A DNA stretch of 64,000 nucleotides, from contig JAHBWE010000001.1 of NCBI GenBank assembly GCA_019637155.1, positions 434,001 to 498,000 on the forward strand, read 5' to 3'. Of this stretch, positions 41,340 to 48,785 are shown in pieces; the first letter of the stretch is position 1; each line of letters starts with the position of its first letter. Both the position numbers and the translations under genes were made by a program. A model generated the notes under the pieces. The model was not told where the DNA came from. It made no database searches and saw only the letters and a list, made by a program, of their open reading frames with translations. Source of the stretch: Labilithrix sp. GTDB taxonomy: Bacteria; Myxococcota_A; Polyangia; Polyangiales; Polyangiaceae.

Positions 41340-42949
41340 TACGGGTTCTCGAAGCGAGGCGCGGCGGCGGCCGGTGAAGGTGCGGGCTTCGGCGCAGGCG
41401 CTGGTCGCGCGCGCCCGTGCGGAAGGATCGGACGATGGATCGCGGCAGGCGCGCTGCTCGCCACGGGCGGCGCGGAAGGAGCGCCGACGCCGGTCGGCGG
41501 CGTCGCGGTGGCGGCGGACGACGCGCCGGCGGTCGGAGGCGTCGCGGTGGCGGCGGTCGGCGGCGTCGCGGTGGCGGGCGGCGCTGGAGGTTCCACGGCG
41601 GTGACCGGTGCGACGACCGGCGTCGGGGGAGGGGGCTCGCGGCGCATCACGCCGACGCCGACGATGACGGCGATCATCAACATGGCCGCGAGGAGGAGCG
41701 GCAGCGTGTGGCCGCCGCTGCTCTTTCGCCTTGGCGTCTCCGTCGGCGCGTAGAGGAGCTGCGGCTCCGCGACGGCGACGGAGTCCGTCATCGCCTCGTG
41801 CATCATCGGCGGCCGGTACGGCACCGGCTCGTGCGCGCGCGTGTGCTCGAGCATCTCGGTGGGCGCCTCGATCGTCGCGGCGTTCTCGAGCATCTTGCGC
41901 TCCTCGAGCGCGTTGCGCGGCGTGGGCGGGCCGACCATGTGCTGGCGCTTCTTCGTGAGGCGGAGCTGCTCGCGGCGCGTCGCGATCTTCGCGCCGAGAT
42001 CGCGCTCGAGCTGCGCCGCGACGTGGCGGTGGGTCGCGTCGATCCCTTCGCGCCGGACCGCTTCTTCGAGCGCGTCGGCCATCTCGAGCGACGTCTCGTA
42101 GCGCTCGAACGGATCGTCGCGCAGCGCGTGCATCACGATCTCGGCGATCGACGCGGGGATCTCGCGCACGACCGTCCGCGGATCGCGCACCTTCATGCTC
42201 TCGCGCATCGACACCGGCGCGGAGGGCGGCATGCGGAAGAGGCGATCGGTCGTGAGCAGCTCCCAGAACACGACGCCGGCGGAGAACAGATCGCTCTGCG
42301 GCGCGGCCGGAAAACCGCGGAGCTGCTCGGGCCCGATGTACCCGAGCTTCCCCTTCACCTCGCCGACGACGGTCTCCTCCGTCACGCGGCCGAACGCCTT
42401 CGCGATCCCGAAGTCCGCGAGCTTCGCGACGCCGTCGATGCCGACGAGGACGTTCTGCGGGGAGACGTCCCGGTGGACGAGGCCGAGCGGGTTCCCGTCG
42501 TCGTCCCGCAGCTCGTGCGCCGCGTGCAAGCCGCGCAGCATGTCGATCGCGATCCGCACCGCGACGCCGATCGGGATCCGGATCGTTCGCCCCCACTCGC
42601 TGAGCGACGTGCCCTCGATGAGCGCCATCGCCTGGTAGACGATGTCCCCGTCGGCGCCGAGGTCGAGCACCTCGACGACGTTGGCGTGCCGGATGCGCGA
42701 GGCGAGCTGCGCCTCGTCGAGGAACATCGCGCGGAACGACGCGTCGTGCGCGAAGTCGGGGCGGATCGTCTTCAGCGCGATGAGCTTCCGGAACCCGAGA
42801 TCGCCCGTCTGCTCCGCCGCCCACACCTGCGCCATGCCGCCTTCTGCGATCTTGCAGAGCAGCTCGTAGCGCCCGAGCCGCGTGCCGGGCGTGAGCTCCT
42901 GCGCGGGGGCCCCAGCAGGCAGCTCGGCTCGAGGGATCACCCGGGTCAT
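41336..42949 (-). CDS. Hanks-type Ser/Thr protein kinase, membrane-anchored
   Basis: The 537-residue protein has a kinase domain at about residues 27-295 with an intact glycine loop (IAEGGMAQVW), catalytic lysine (IALKTIRP), HRD loop (VHRDVSPQN), DFG (ADFGIAKA) and activation segment (GYIGPEQLRG). A juxtamembrane stretch, one transmembrane helix (about 425-445: LPLLLAAMLMIAVIVGVGVM) and a Pro/Ala/Thr-rich extracytoplasmic tail with repeated TATPPT units follow. It should be an active PknB-like kinase. It is translated together with the TPR/PEGA protein and lies upstream of the FHA-sigma54 activator, a possible client. Confidence 0.93.
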   Translation of the reverse strand: MTRVIPRAELPAGAPAQELTPGTRLGRYELLCKIAEGGMAQVWAAEQTGDLGFRKLIALKTIRPDFAHDASFRAMFLDEAQLASRIRHANVVEVLDLGADGDIVYQAMALIEGTSLSEWGRTIRIPIGVAVRIAIDMLRGLHAAHELRDDDGNPLGLVHRDVSPQNVLVGIDGVAKLADFGIAKAFGRVTEETVVGEVKGKLGYIGPEQLRGFPAAPQSDLFSAGVVFWELLTTDRLFRMPPSAPVSMRESMKVRDPRTVVREIPASIAEIVMHALRDDPFERYETSLEMADALEEAVRREGIDATHRHVAAQLERDLGAKIATRREQLRLTKKRQHMVGPPTPRNALEERKMLENAATIEAPTEMLEHTRAHEPVPYRPPMMHEAMTDSVAVAEPQLLYAPTETPRRKSSGGHTLPLLLAAMLMIAVIVGVGVMRREPPPPTPVVAPVTAVEPPAPPATATPPTAATATPPTAGASSAATATPPTGVGAPSAPPVASSAPAAIHRPILPHGRARPAPAPKPAPSPAAAAPRFENPY

Positions 42950-43180
42950 GCGCCTACCGACCAGGATACCAGGCGGATCCCGGCCCGCGACAGTGTCACC
43001 CTCCCGGGATCACTGAGGCCCGGACGCTGCAGCCTCGAAGCCGCAACCCAGCGTCTTTCTCGGGGCGCGGGGAGACGGAAGCAGATGCCCCTACCCCGCC
43101 GGTTCGAGCCATCGCGCTCCGAGAAGACGCAGGGAGCGATGACAGTACCGCATCGGCTCCGGCGGGTTCCGACACGTGCG
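42950..43180. other. Intergenic region before the kinase gene
   Basis: No gene is supported here. ORFs on both strands have poor codon character. A TGTAAC (minus) at its right end overlaps the stop of the tiny MYXO-CTERM ORF, and no convincing promoter for the kinase gene was found. Confidence 0.4.
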
Positions 43181-43312
43181 TTACATCTGTCGCCGCCGCC
43201 TTCGCCGTTCGAGGACGAGCAACGCGACGACGAAGAGCCACTCGGCTCCGAGCGGCCGACCGCCTTGCGCGCAGCCCCCGGTGCCGGCGGCGATGATCCA
43301 TGCATCCTTCAC
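43181..43312 (-). CDS. 43-residue ORF consisting only of a MYXO-CTERM tail
   Basis: From a GTG at 43312 the frame encodes MKDAWIIAAGTGGCAQGG, then a hydrophobic helix (WLFVVALLVL) and ERRRRRR before the stop. This is a textbook MYXO-CTERM signal with Gly-Cys, helix and Arg cluster. The frame is closed upstream by a stop near 43355 and no signal peptide precedes it. It lies directly downstream of the diheme peroxidase-like gene. It is either a decayed 3' end of a surface-protein gene or a very small membrane peptide. Confidence 0.5.
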   Translation of the reverse strand: MKDAWIIAAGTGGCAQGGRPLGAEWLFVVALLVLERRRRRRQM

Positions 43313-43391
43313 CGATGTGACGCAGCGGTGACACGTGACGGCGGTGCAACGCCGTTGTCACGACTCGCGTCACGACTGGTGGTCGCGCGTC

Positions 43392-45107
43392 TCAGCGGTT
43401 GCCGAAGGTCTGGGTCCGCAGGAGCGCGAGGAGCGGCTCGTCGAGCGCGGGATCGAACGAGACGAGCCACGGGTCGACGACGCCGTTCGTGAGGCGTGCG
43501 CCTTCCGGCATCCCGCGCTTGCGATGGAGCTCGATGACCATCGGCAGCGAAGGCACGCCGCCGCCGTGTCCGTACGGGCCGGTGAGGACGACGCCGCGGA
43601 GCGCGGGCGTCTTGAAGGCGCCGAGCGTCTCGGGATCGGTCGTCACGCGCCGGCGCGGCGTGGGGGCGTCGCTCCACTTCGAGTCGCTCCGGAACTCGTT
43701 CGCATCGTATTTCTTCCGCGCGGCGATGCGGCCGTCGTCGGGCGTGAAGTCCTCGCGCCCGGACGGGAAGCGCAGCGCGTGGAACGCGTCGTCGGTGAGG
43801 CGCGGGCCGTAGTGGCACTGCGCGCATCCGGCGGTGAAGAACGCGGCGAGCCCGTCCTTCTGCGCGTCGGTCAGCGCCTTCATGTCGCCACGCGCGTAGA
43901 GATCGAGGTCGGTCGGGTTCACGCGGAACGCGCGCTCGAACGCCGCCATCGCCTTGCCGGCGTTGACGAAGATGCCCGTGATCGTCTCCTGGTCCTCGGG
44001 CGCCATCGCCTCCCACGCGGGATCGCCGGGCTTGCCCTCGTTCGGGAACCGCCGCACGTCGTCGATGTAAGGCATCGGCCCGAACACCGCCTCGTAGTCT
44101 TCGTGGAAGCGCCGCTCGATCCGGTGCGCGACGTAGAGGCGCGACGAGCCGAACTCGGTCGGATCCTCGAGCGGCAGGAGCGCCTGCATCCACAGCGTGT
44201 CGGCGCGACCGTCCCAGAGCTGCCAGCGCTGCCACGCGGCGAGGATCACGGTCGGCGTGTTGCGCGTCGACTCGCCGACGCCGCCGACGGCCTTGACGCT
44301 GCCGTCGGTGAACTGACGCGCGGGGGTGTGGCAGCGCTCGCACGACACCTCCGCCGATGGAGAGAGCCCCTTGTCGTCGAAGAGCCGCCTGCCGAACGCG
44401 GCGGCGCCGGGCCGATCGCCGTAGATGTTCGTCGGATCGGGCGGCGGCCCGCCCGTGAGCGGCATCTCCTCGATCATCTTCCACTGCAGCTTCGTGAAGC
44501 GTCCGTCCACGAGCGGCGTCGGGCGCTGCGCGGTGCCGAGGACCGCGCTCTCGATCGCCTCGGCGGTGGGGTCGTCGAGGTCCGCCGTGATCGCCATCGT
44601 CTTCGGATCGACGACGAGCACGCGCGGCAGCTTCCGGTCGTCGACGACGAACGCGCCGTCGGGATCGACGACGACGGAGGTCGCGACGTCTTCGATCGAC
44701 TGCCACCGCTTCGCGGCGTCGGGCTCGGGGAGCGCGGAGTCCTCGTCGCGGACGACGACGTCGAGCACGTTGGCGCGCTCGCGCACGCCGGCGGTGAGCG
44801 CCTCCGTCCCGTGCTCGGCGCTCGCGCGGCAGGTCCCGCAGAACCCGGCGACGACGCGGATCACGAGCGGCTTCAGCTCGCCGCACGAGTTGCTGAAGTC
44901 GGCGAACGAGAGCCGGCCCGCGGTCCCGTCGGCGCGGACGCCGGCGAGCGTGCGGTTCCTGACGACGCTGCCCTTCTCGGTGCCGTACGGCCCCGCCGGG
45001 TACGCGACGGGCGTGCACGGCTCCGCGACCGGCGCCGTCTTGGGCGGCGCCGTTTCTTCGCTGCATGCAAGGAGCACGAGAGCGAAGGCCGCCCGTCGTA
45101 GCTTCAT
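43392..45107 (-). CDS. Thioredoxin-like/MauG-type diheme peroxidase fusion lipoprotein
   Basis: The start at 45107 overlaps the stop of the propeller lipoprotein (ATGA). The 571-residue protein has a lipobox (LVLLAC-S, Cys near residue 15). Residues about 60-180 form a thioredoxin/SCO-like domain with FCGTCRA. Residues about 215-565 form a bacterial cytochrome c peroxidase/MauG domain with two heme motifs (CERCH near 280 and CAQCH near 440), RNTPTVILAAW and TPALRGVVLTGPYGHGG. It probably reduces peroxide or modifies a protein outside the cytoplasm, with the thioredoxin part handling thiols or copper. The combination in one chain is unusual. Confidence 0.85.
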   Translation of the reverse strand: MKLRRAAFALVLLACSEETAPPKTAPVAEPCTPVAYPAGPYGTEKGSVVRNRTLAGVRADGTAGRLSFADFSNSCGELKPLVIRVVAGFCGTCRASAEHGTEALTAGVRERANVLDVVVRDEDSALPEPDAAKRWQSIEDVATSVVVDPDGAFVVDDRKLPRVLVVDPKTMAITADLDDPTAEAIESAVLGTAQRPTPLVDGRFTKLQWKMIEEMPLTGGPPPDPTNIYGDRPGAAAFGRRLFDDKGLSPSAEVSCERCHTPARQFTDGSVKAVGGVGESTRNTPTVILAAWQRWQLWDGRADTLWMQALLPLEDPTEFGSSRLYVAHRIERRFHEDYEAVFGPMPYIDDVRRFPNEGKPGDPAWEAMAPEDQETITGIFVNAGKAMAAFERAFRVNPTDLDLYARGDMKALTDAQKDGLAAFFTAGCAQCHYGPRLTDDAFHALRFPSGREDFTPDDGRIAARKKYDANEFRSDSKWSDAPTPRRRVTTDPETLGAFKTPALRGVVLTGPYGHGGGVPSLPMVIELHRKRGMPEGARLTNGVVDPWLVSFDPALDEPLLALLRTQTFGNR

Positions 45108-46228
45108 TCGAGCGGGAAGATGCGGATCTGACGGAAGGTCGAGGCGTTGCTGTCCGCGACGAAGAGGCGCTTGTTCGTCTTGTCGTACGCGACGCCGCGC
45201 GGCTTCACGAAGGTCGTGCCCGCGAAGAGGGTCGACACGGTGCCGTTGCCCGCGACCTGGCGGATCTCGAGGCCGCCGCCGTCGGGGAAGTTCCGGAACT
45301 GGCCGGTGATGATCGAGCCGTTCGGTCCCTCCGTCATCGTGTCCGGGCTCGGGATCGTCGCGAACACGGCGTGCTCGTCGGAGATGCCGCCGTCGGTCGG
45401 CAGCGCGTAGATGAGGCCGCGGGTCTGCTCGCTGACGTAGAGCGTCTGTCCGATCACGAGCGTCGCGACCGGCTTCTGGAACCCGCCGGCGTAGTCGGTC
45501 TCGCCGTTGAGCGTGACCTTCGTGACCGTGCCGGCGTCGTCGTTGCTGTTCGCCATGCGGAAGTACGCGCCGAACATCGTGTTGCCGCCGCCGCCGCCGC
45601 CGCCGCCGCCTCCGCCACCACCACCACCACCACCACCACCGCCGCCGGAGGGCGCGAGCGTGAGCGCGACGCGGCGCTTGGTCGGATCGGTGTCCGGGAC
45701 CTCGCCCTTCTTCGCGGCGTCGGTCGGGTGCACGAAGGCGATGCCGCCGCCGGTGCCGAAGCCGAAGCGCGGGACGACGAGCGTGCCGTCGCTGAGCCGG
45801 ACGATCTGTCCGACGTCGGGCGCGAGCGAGGCGTCGGACGTGTTCGGGAGGACGGCGAGCTTCGCGAAGCCTGCGGTGTCGGTCCAGGTCCAGATGTCGT
45901 TGTTGCGGTTGTCGGCGATGTAGAGCGTCTTGCCCTCGTCGTCCCAGAGGAGCGTCGACGGATCGCCGTTGCCGGCGGGATCGAAGTCGAGGTCGCCGGA
46001 GCGAACGATGCCGCCGTCCGATCCCGAGTCCGTGTCTCCGCCCGAAGAAGAAGAGGAGGAGGACGACGAGGTCGAGGACGTCGAGGAGCCCGACGAGCCG
46101 GACGACGTCGACGTGGACGACGACGAGGTCGAGGAGCCGGGCGGCGGCGCGTCGTCGTCGCCACAAGCGAGGAAGACCCCGACGGGAAGGACCATGAGAG
46201 CGAGGAGAAGCGAACGCGAGCGGCGCAT
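45104..46228 (-). CDS. Beta-propeller (NHL-like) lipoprotein with poly-Gly insert
   Basis: The ATG at 46228 is preferred over a GTG at 46237 because a promoter-like AGTAC ends at 46238. The protein (about 374 residues) has a lipobox (VFLAC-G), a GDDD start, a long Ser/Thr tract and then NHL/SMP-30-like repeats (LLWDDEGKTLYIADNRNND, PRGVAYDKTNKRLFVADSN). A run of about 21 Gly interrupts one blade (DNA 45585-45647). It is translationally coupled to the thioredoxin/MauG fusion and may hold or sense its substrate. Confidence 0.78.
   Translation of the reverse strand: MRRSRSLLLALMVLPVGVFLACGDDDAPPPGSSTSSSSTSTSSGSSGSSTSSTSSSSSSSSSGGDTDSGSDGGIVRSGDLDFDPAGNGDPSTLLWDDEGKTLYIADNRNNDIWTWTDTAGFAKLAVLPNTSDASLAPDVGQIVRLSDGTLVVPRFGFGTGGGIAFVHPTDAAKKGEVPDTDPTKRRVALTLAPSGGGGGGGGGGGGGGGGGGGGGNTMFGAYFRMANSNDDAGTVTKVTLNGETDYAGGFQKPVATLVIGQTLYVSEQTRGLIYALPTDGGISDEHAVFATIPSPDTMTEGPNGSIITGQFRNFPDGGGLEIRQVAGNGTVSTLFAGTTFVKPRGVAYDKTNKRLFVADSNASTFRQIRIFPLE
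45585..45647. repeat. (CCG/CCA)n microsatellite encoding poly-Gly
   Basis: About 63 bp of uninterrupted CCG then CCA triplets encode a Gly run on the minus strand inside the propeller gene. In-frame length change by slippage would alter only the loop length. Confidence 0.7.
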
Positions 46229-46237
46229 GCTCCTCAC

Positions 46238-46266
46238 GTACTCGTGCGGCAGCGGCGCCGTGTTAC
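46238..46266 (-). promoter_or_regulatory. ECF-type promoter candidate GTAAC-N19-AGTAC
   Basis: On the minus strand GTAAC (46266-46262) and AGTAC (46242-46238) are separated by 19 bp, as upstream of the ECF sigma gene. A second TGTAAC lies 21 bp further upstream. The element ends 9 nt before the preferred start of the propeller lipoprotein. Confidence 0.4.
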
Positions 46267-46333
46267 ACGTGCGCAGCCGGACGTTACACGCCCGTCAAAT
46301 CGGCGCTCCTCTACTTAGTAGTCGGCGCTGCGC

Positions 46334-47203
46334 TCAGCCGTTACCGCCGCCGCCACCGCCGCCACCGCCGCCACCGCCGCCACCGCCACCGCCACCGCCG
46401 TTACCGCCGCCGGTGCCGTTGCCGCCACCACCGCCGGTACCGTTGCCGCCGCCGCCGGTCGTCGGCGGAGCCGCTTCGGCCGCGACCCACGCGTCGATCG
46501 CGCCCTTCGAGCCCGCCGAGAGCGGCGGTCCGAGGTGCTGGCCCTTCGTGACGAAGAGGCTGTTGGACTTGTCGTAGCCGGCCGCCTTGAAGAGCGTGTA
46601 CGTGGCGGCCTCGTCGGCGCCGAAGATGATCTTCGCGCCGTTCGTTCCCGGCGCGGTGTGGCACGACGCGCACTCCGGCTTCACCTTCGTGTACGCCGCG
46701 GCGAACGCCTGCGCCGGCGTCAGGTCCGCCGGCGGAGCCGCTCCACCGCACTCCGAGGCGCACGTGTTCTGCGTGCACGCGTTGTAGACCTGCCAGTCGT
46801 TGAGGCCGGCGGCGTTGTCCGTCTTGCACTTCGCCTGGCAGGCGACGAGCGCGGCGTCGTCGCCGCCCGCGGTCGTGCACTCCTCCATGCACGTCTGCAA
46901 TTTCTTGCAGTCTTCGTTGCCCTTGAAGCACGTGATCGTCGCCGCGCAGCAGCTGGCGTCGTCGCTCATGCACGTGTTGCACGTGCTGTTGTCGAAGGCG
47001 AGGTTCTCCTTGCCGAGGCAGGTGTTCGCTTTGTCCTCGTCGTCGTCCGTCGTCTTCTTCTTTTTCTTGCCCGAGCCCGCGCTGTCGTCGTCGTCGTCGT
47101 CGTCGCCCTCCTCCTCCACGGCGGCCGTTCGCTGGTTGCAAGCGACGGCGGAGAGGACGGCGAAGAGGGTGCTGCCGACGAGAAGGAGGGCTCCGAGGCG
47201 CAT
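46334..47203 (-). CDS. Monoheme c lipoprotein with Cys-rich region and poly-Gly tail
   Basis: The ATG at 47203 is chosen because it gives a normal lipoprotein signal (LSAVAC-N, Cys near residue 20). The 289-residue protein then has a seven-Asp tether and Lys run, a Cys-rich region (about 50-160 with CNTCMSDDASCCAATITC and CMEECTTAGG) and a heme domain (CASCH near residue 180, AATYTLFKAAGYDKSNSLF) related to the first domain of the lipoprotein at 15956. It ends in a long Gly/Asn tail encoded by a triplet microsatellite (46337-46450). It is likely a surface electron carrier. Confidence 0.78.
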   Translation of the reverse strand: MRLGALLLVGSTLFAVLSAVACNQRTAAVEEEGDDDDDDDSAGSGKKKKKTTDDDEDKANTCLGKENLAFDNSTCNTCMSDDASCCAATITCFKGNEDCKKLQTCMEECTTAGGDDAALVACQAKCKTDNAAGLNDWQVYNACTQNTCASECGGAAPPADLTPAQAFAAAYTKVKPECASCHTAPGTNGAKIIFGADEAATYTLFKAAGYDKSNSLFVTKGQHLGPPLSAGSKGAIDAWVAAEAAPPTTGGGGNGTGGGGGNGTGGGNGGGGGGGGGGGGGGGGGGGNG

Positions 47204-47324
47204 CGAGCCCCTCACAAGCACGCGCCATGCCCCCTTTGCGCACGAAATACGGGCCAGTGGACGAGGGGCCCTGCGCAACCTACATCGACGCCTGGATCAT
47301 TCCTGATTTCGATCGGGGATCCAT

Positions 47325-47366
47325 TGAACGAAGCAGATGCCAGTTCAAAATTCCGGGCTTCGTTCA
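47325..47366 (-). terminator. Inverted repeat overlapping the atoE-like stop codon
   Basis: TGAACGAAGC (47325-47334) and GCTTCGTTCA (47357-47366) are perfect 10-bp complements around a 22-nt loop. The right arm contains the transporter's stop codon. There is no T-run, so it may be an mRNA 3' stabiliser or Rho-linked terminator. Confidence 0.45.
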
Positions 47367-48722
47367 TCCGATGGTCAGCGCGAGCGCCAGGATGGGCAGG
47401 CACACGACGAAGAGCACGAGACAGAAGCCCATGATGTCGCGCGCGCGGAGGCCCATCAGGCCGAGGAGCGGGAGGCTCCAGAACGGCTGGTACATGTTGC
47501 CGAGCATGTTCCCGTACGCGACCGCCATCGTGATCTTGCCGTAGCTGACGCCGAGCTCCTTCGCCGCTTGCAGCATCGGCGGTCCCTCGACCGCCCACTC
47601 GCCCGCGCCGGAGGGCACGAAGCTCTTCGTCAGGATCGAGGCGAGGAACGTGAAGAGCGGGAGCGTCGTCGCGTTCGCCGCCTGGACGAAGACCTGCGCG
47701 ATCGAGTGCGAGAGCCCGGTCTGCTTCATCACCTCGAGGATGCCGCCGTAGAACGGGAACTGCAGCACGATGCCGGAGACGCCGCGCACGCTCCGCGCGA
47801 TCGCCTTCGCGTACGCGACCGGCGACTCGTGGAGCACCATCCCGAGCATGAGGAAGCCGCAGTTGACGACGTTGTGATTGAGGTCGAAGCCGTTCGCGCG
47901 GAAGTGGCGCACGAGGAACGTGAGCCCGATCGCGCCGGTGACGAACGAGAGGACGCGCGAGTGATCGAGCCGCCCCGCCGGCGTGTCGGGCCGCGCCGCC
48001 CCCGCGTCGCCGTCCGCCGGCGGGAGGTCGGCGCCCTCGACGCCGGTGACGCCGCTCTTCGGCTGCATGGAGACGACGAGGAGCGGCACCACGAGCGCGA
48101 TCGCGGCGCACGCGAGGAGGTTGTAAGGTGCAAGCACCGTCTGGGTGAGCGGCACCTTCGCGTCGGGGCCGCTCACGCCGAGCACCTCGCTCACGAAGTT
48201 CTTCTCCGTGTTCATGAGCAGCGGCGCGCTCGCGGTGAGGCCCGCGTGCCAGAGCAGCATCGAGGTGTACGCGCCGGTGCCGAGGAGCGGGTAGTGGATC
48301 GCGACGCCGCGCGCGGCGAAGGTGCGGCCGACCTCGCGCGCGAGGAGCGCGCTCGCGACGAGGCCGAAGCCCCAGTGGAGCCACCCGGTGACGATCGCGA
48401 AGACGGTGACGAGGAGGAGCGCCTGCGTCGCGGTCTTCGGCATCGCGGTGAGCCGCGCGAGGAGCTTCTTCGCCGGCGGGCTCGCCGCGATCGCCTCGCC
48501 GGTGACGACGATGAGGATGATCTGGAGCCCGAACTTCAGGATCTCGGCGTTGCCGAAGCCGCCGGTCCACGTCGCGACGAGCCCGGCCGCGTCGCGCGTC
48601 TTCGCGAAGCCGAGCGCGAGCGCGACGAGCGAGAGCAAGAGCACGAGCACGAACGGATCGGGCATCCACCGGCGCACGATGCGATCGGCGAACCCTCCCG
48701 CCTTGGCGAAGACATGGACCAC
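47364..48722 (-). CDS. atoE: Short-chain fatty acid transporter, AtoE family
   Basis: The 452-residue integral membrane protein has about 11-13 helices. Typical AtoE parts are RRWMPDPFVLVLLLSLVALAL, TWTGGFGNAEILKFGLQIILIVVTG, WLHWGFGLVASALLAREVG, LLGTGAYTSMLLWHAGLTASAPLL, FPFYGGILEVM and SFVPSGAGEWAVEGPP. The family is linked to uptake of short-chain fatty acids such as acetoacetate or butyrate. No acetoacetate pathway genes are adjacent, so it stands alone. Length and end to end similarity suggest a complete gene. Confidence 0.88.
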   Translation of the reverse strand: MVHVFAKAGGFADRIVRRWMPDPFVLVLLLSLVALALGFAKTRDAAGLVATWTGGFGNAEILKFGLQIILIVVTGEAIAASPPAKKLLARLTAMPKTATQALLLVTVFAIVTGWLHWGFGLVASALLAREVGRTFAARGVAIHYPLLGTGAYTSMLLWHAGLTASAPLLMNTEKNFVSEVLGVSGPDAKVPLTQTVLAPYNLLACAAIALVVPLLVVSMQPKSGVTGVEGADLPPADGDAGAARPDTPAGRLDHSRVLSFVTGAIGLTFLVRHFRANGFDLNHNVVNCGFLMLGMVLHESPVAYAKAIARSVRGVSGIVLQFPFYGGILEVMKQTGLSHSIAQVFVQAANATTLPLFTFLASILTKSFVPSGAGEWAVEGPPMLQAAKELGVSYGKITMAVAYGNMLGNMYQPFWSLPLLGLMGLRARDIMGFCLVLFVVCLPILALALTIG

Positions 48723-48750
48723 GGCGCGCGCACGATACCGCGAATCGAGC

Positions 48751-48780
48751 TTGCATCCACGGCGTCTTGGCCACTACCTG
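48751..48780 (+). promoter_or_regulatory. Sigma70-like promoter candidate
   Basis: TTGCAT (48751-48756) and TACCTG (48775-48780) are separated by 18 bp. The -10-like hexamer ends 5 nt before the GTG start of the outer-membrane-like protein gene. Confidence 0.4.
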
Positions 48781-48785
48781 ATCTC

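Noticed and set aside
42946..43305. 119-codon minus-strand ORF between the kinase and peroxidase genes
   Set aside because: Composition is shadow-like with no motif. The MYXO-CTERM signal is in a different frame and is reported as the 43-codon ORF.
45585..45647. CRISPR-like or clustered repeat array
   Set aside because: The repeats are uninterrupted triplets inside a coding frame without spacers.
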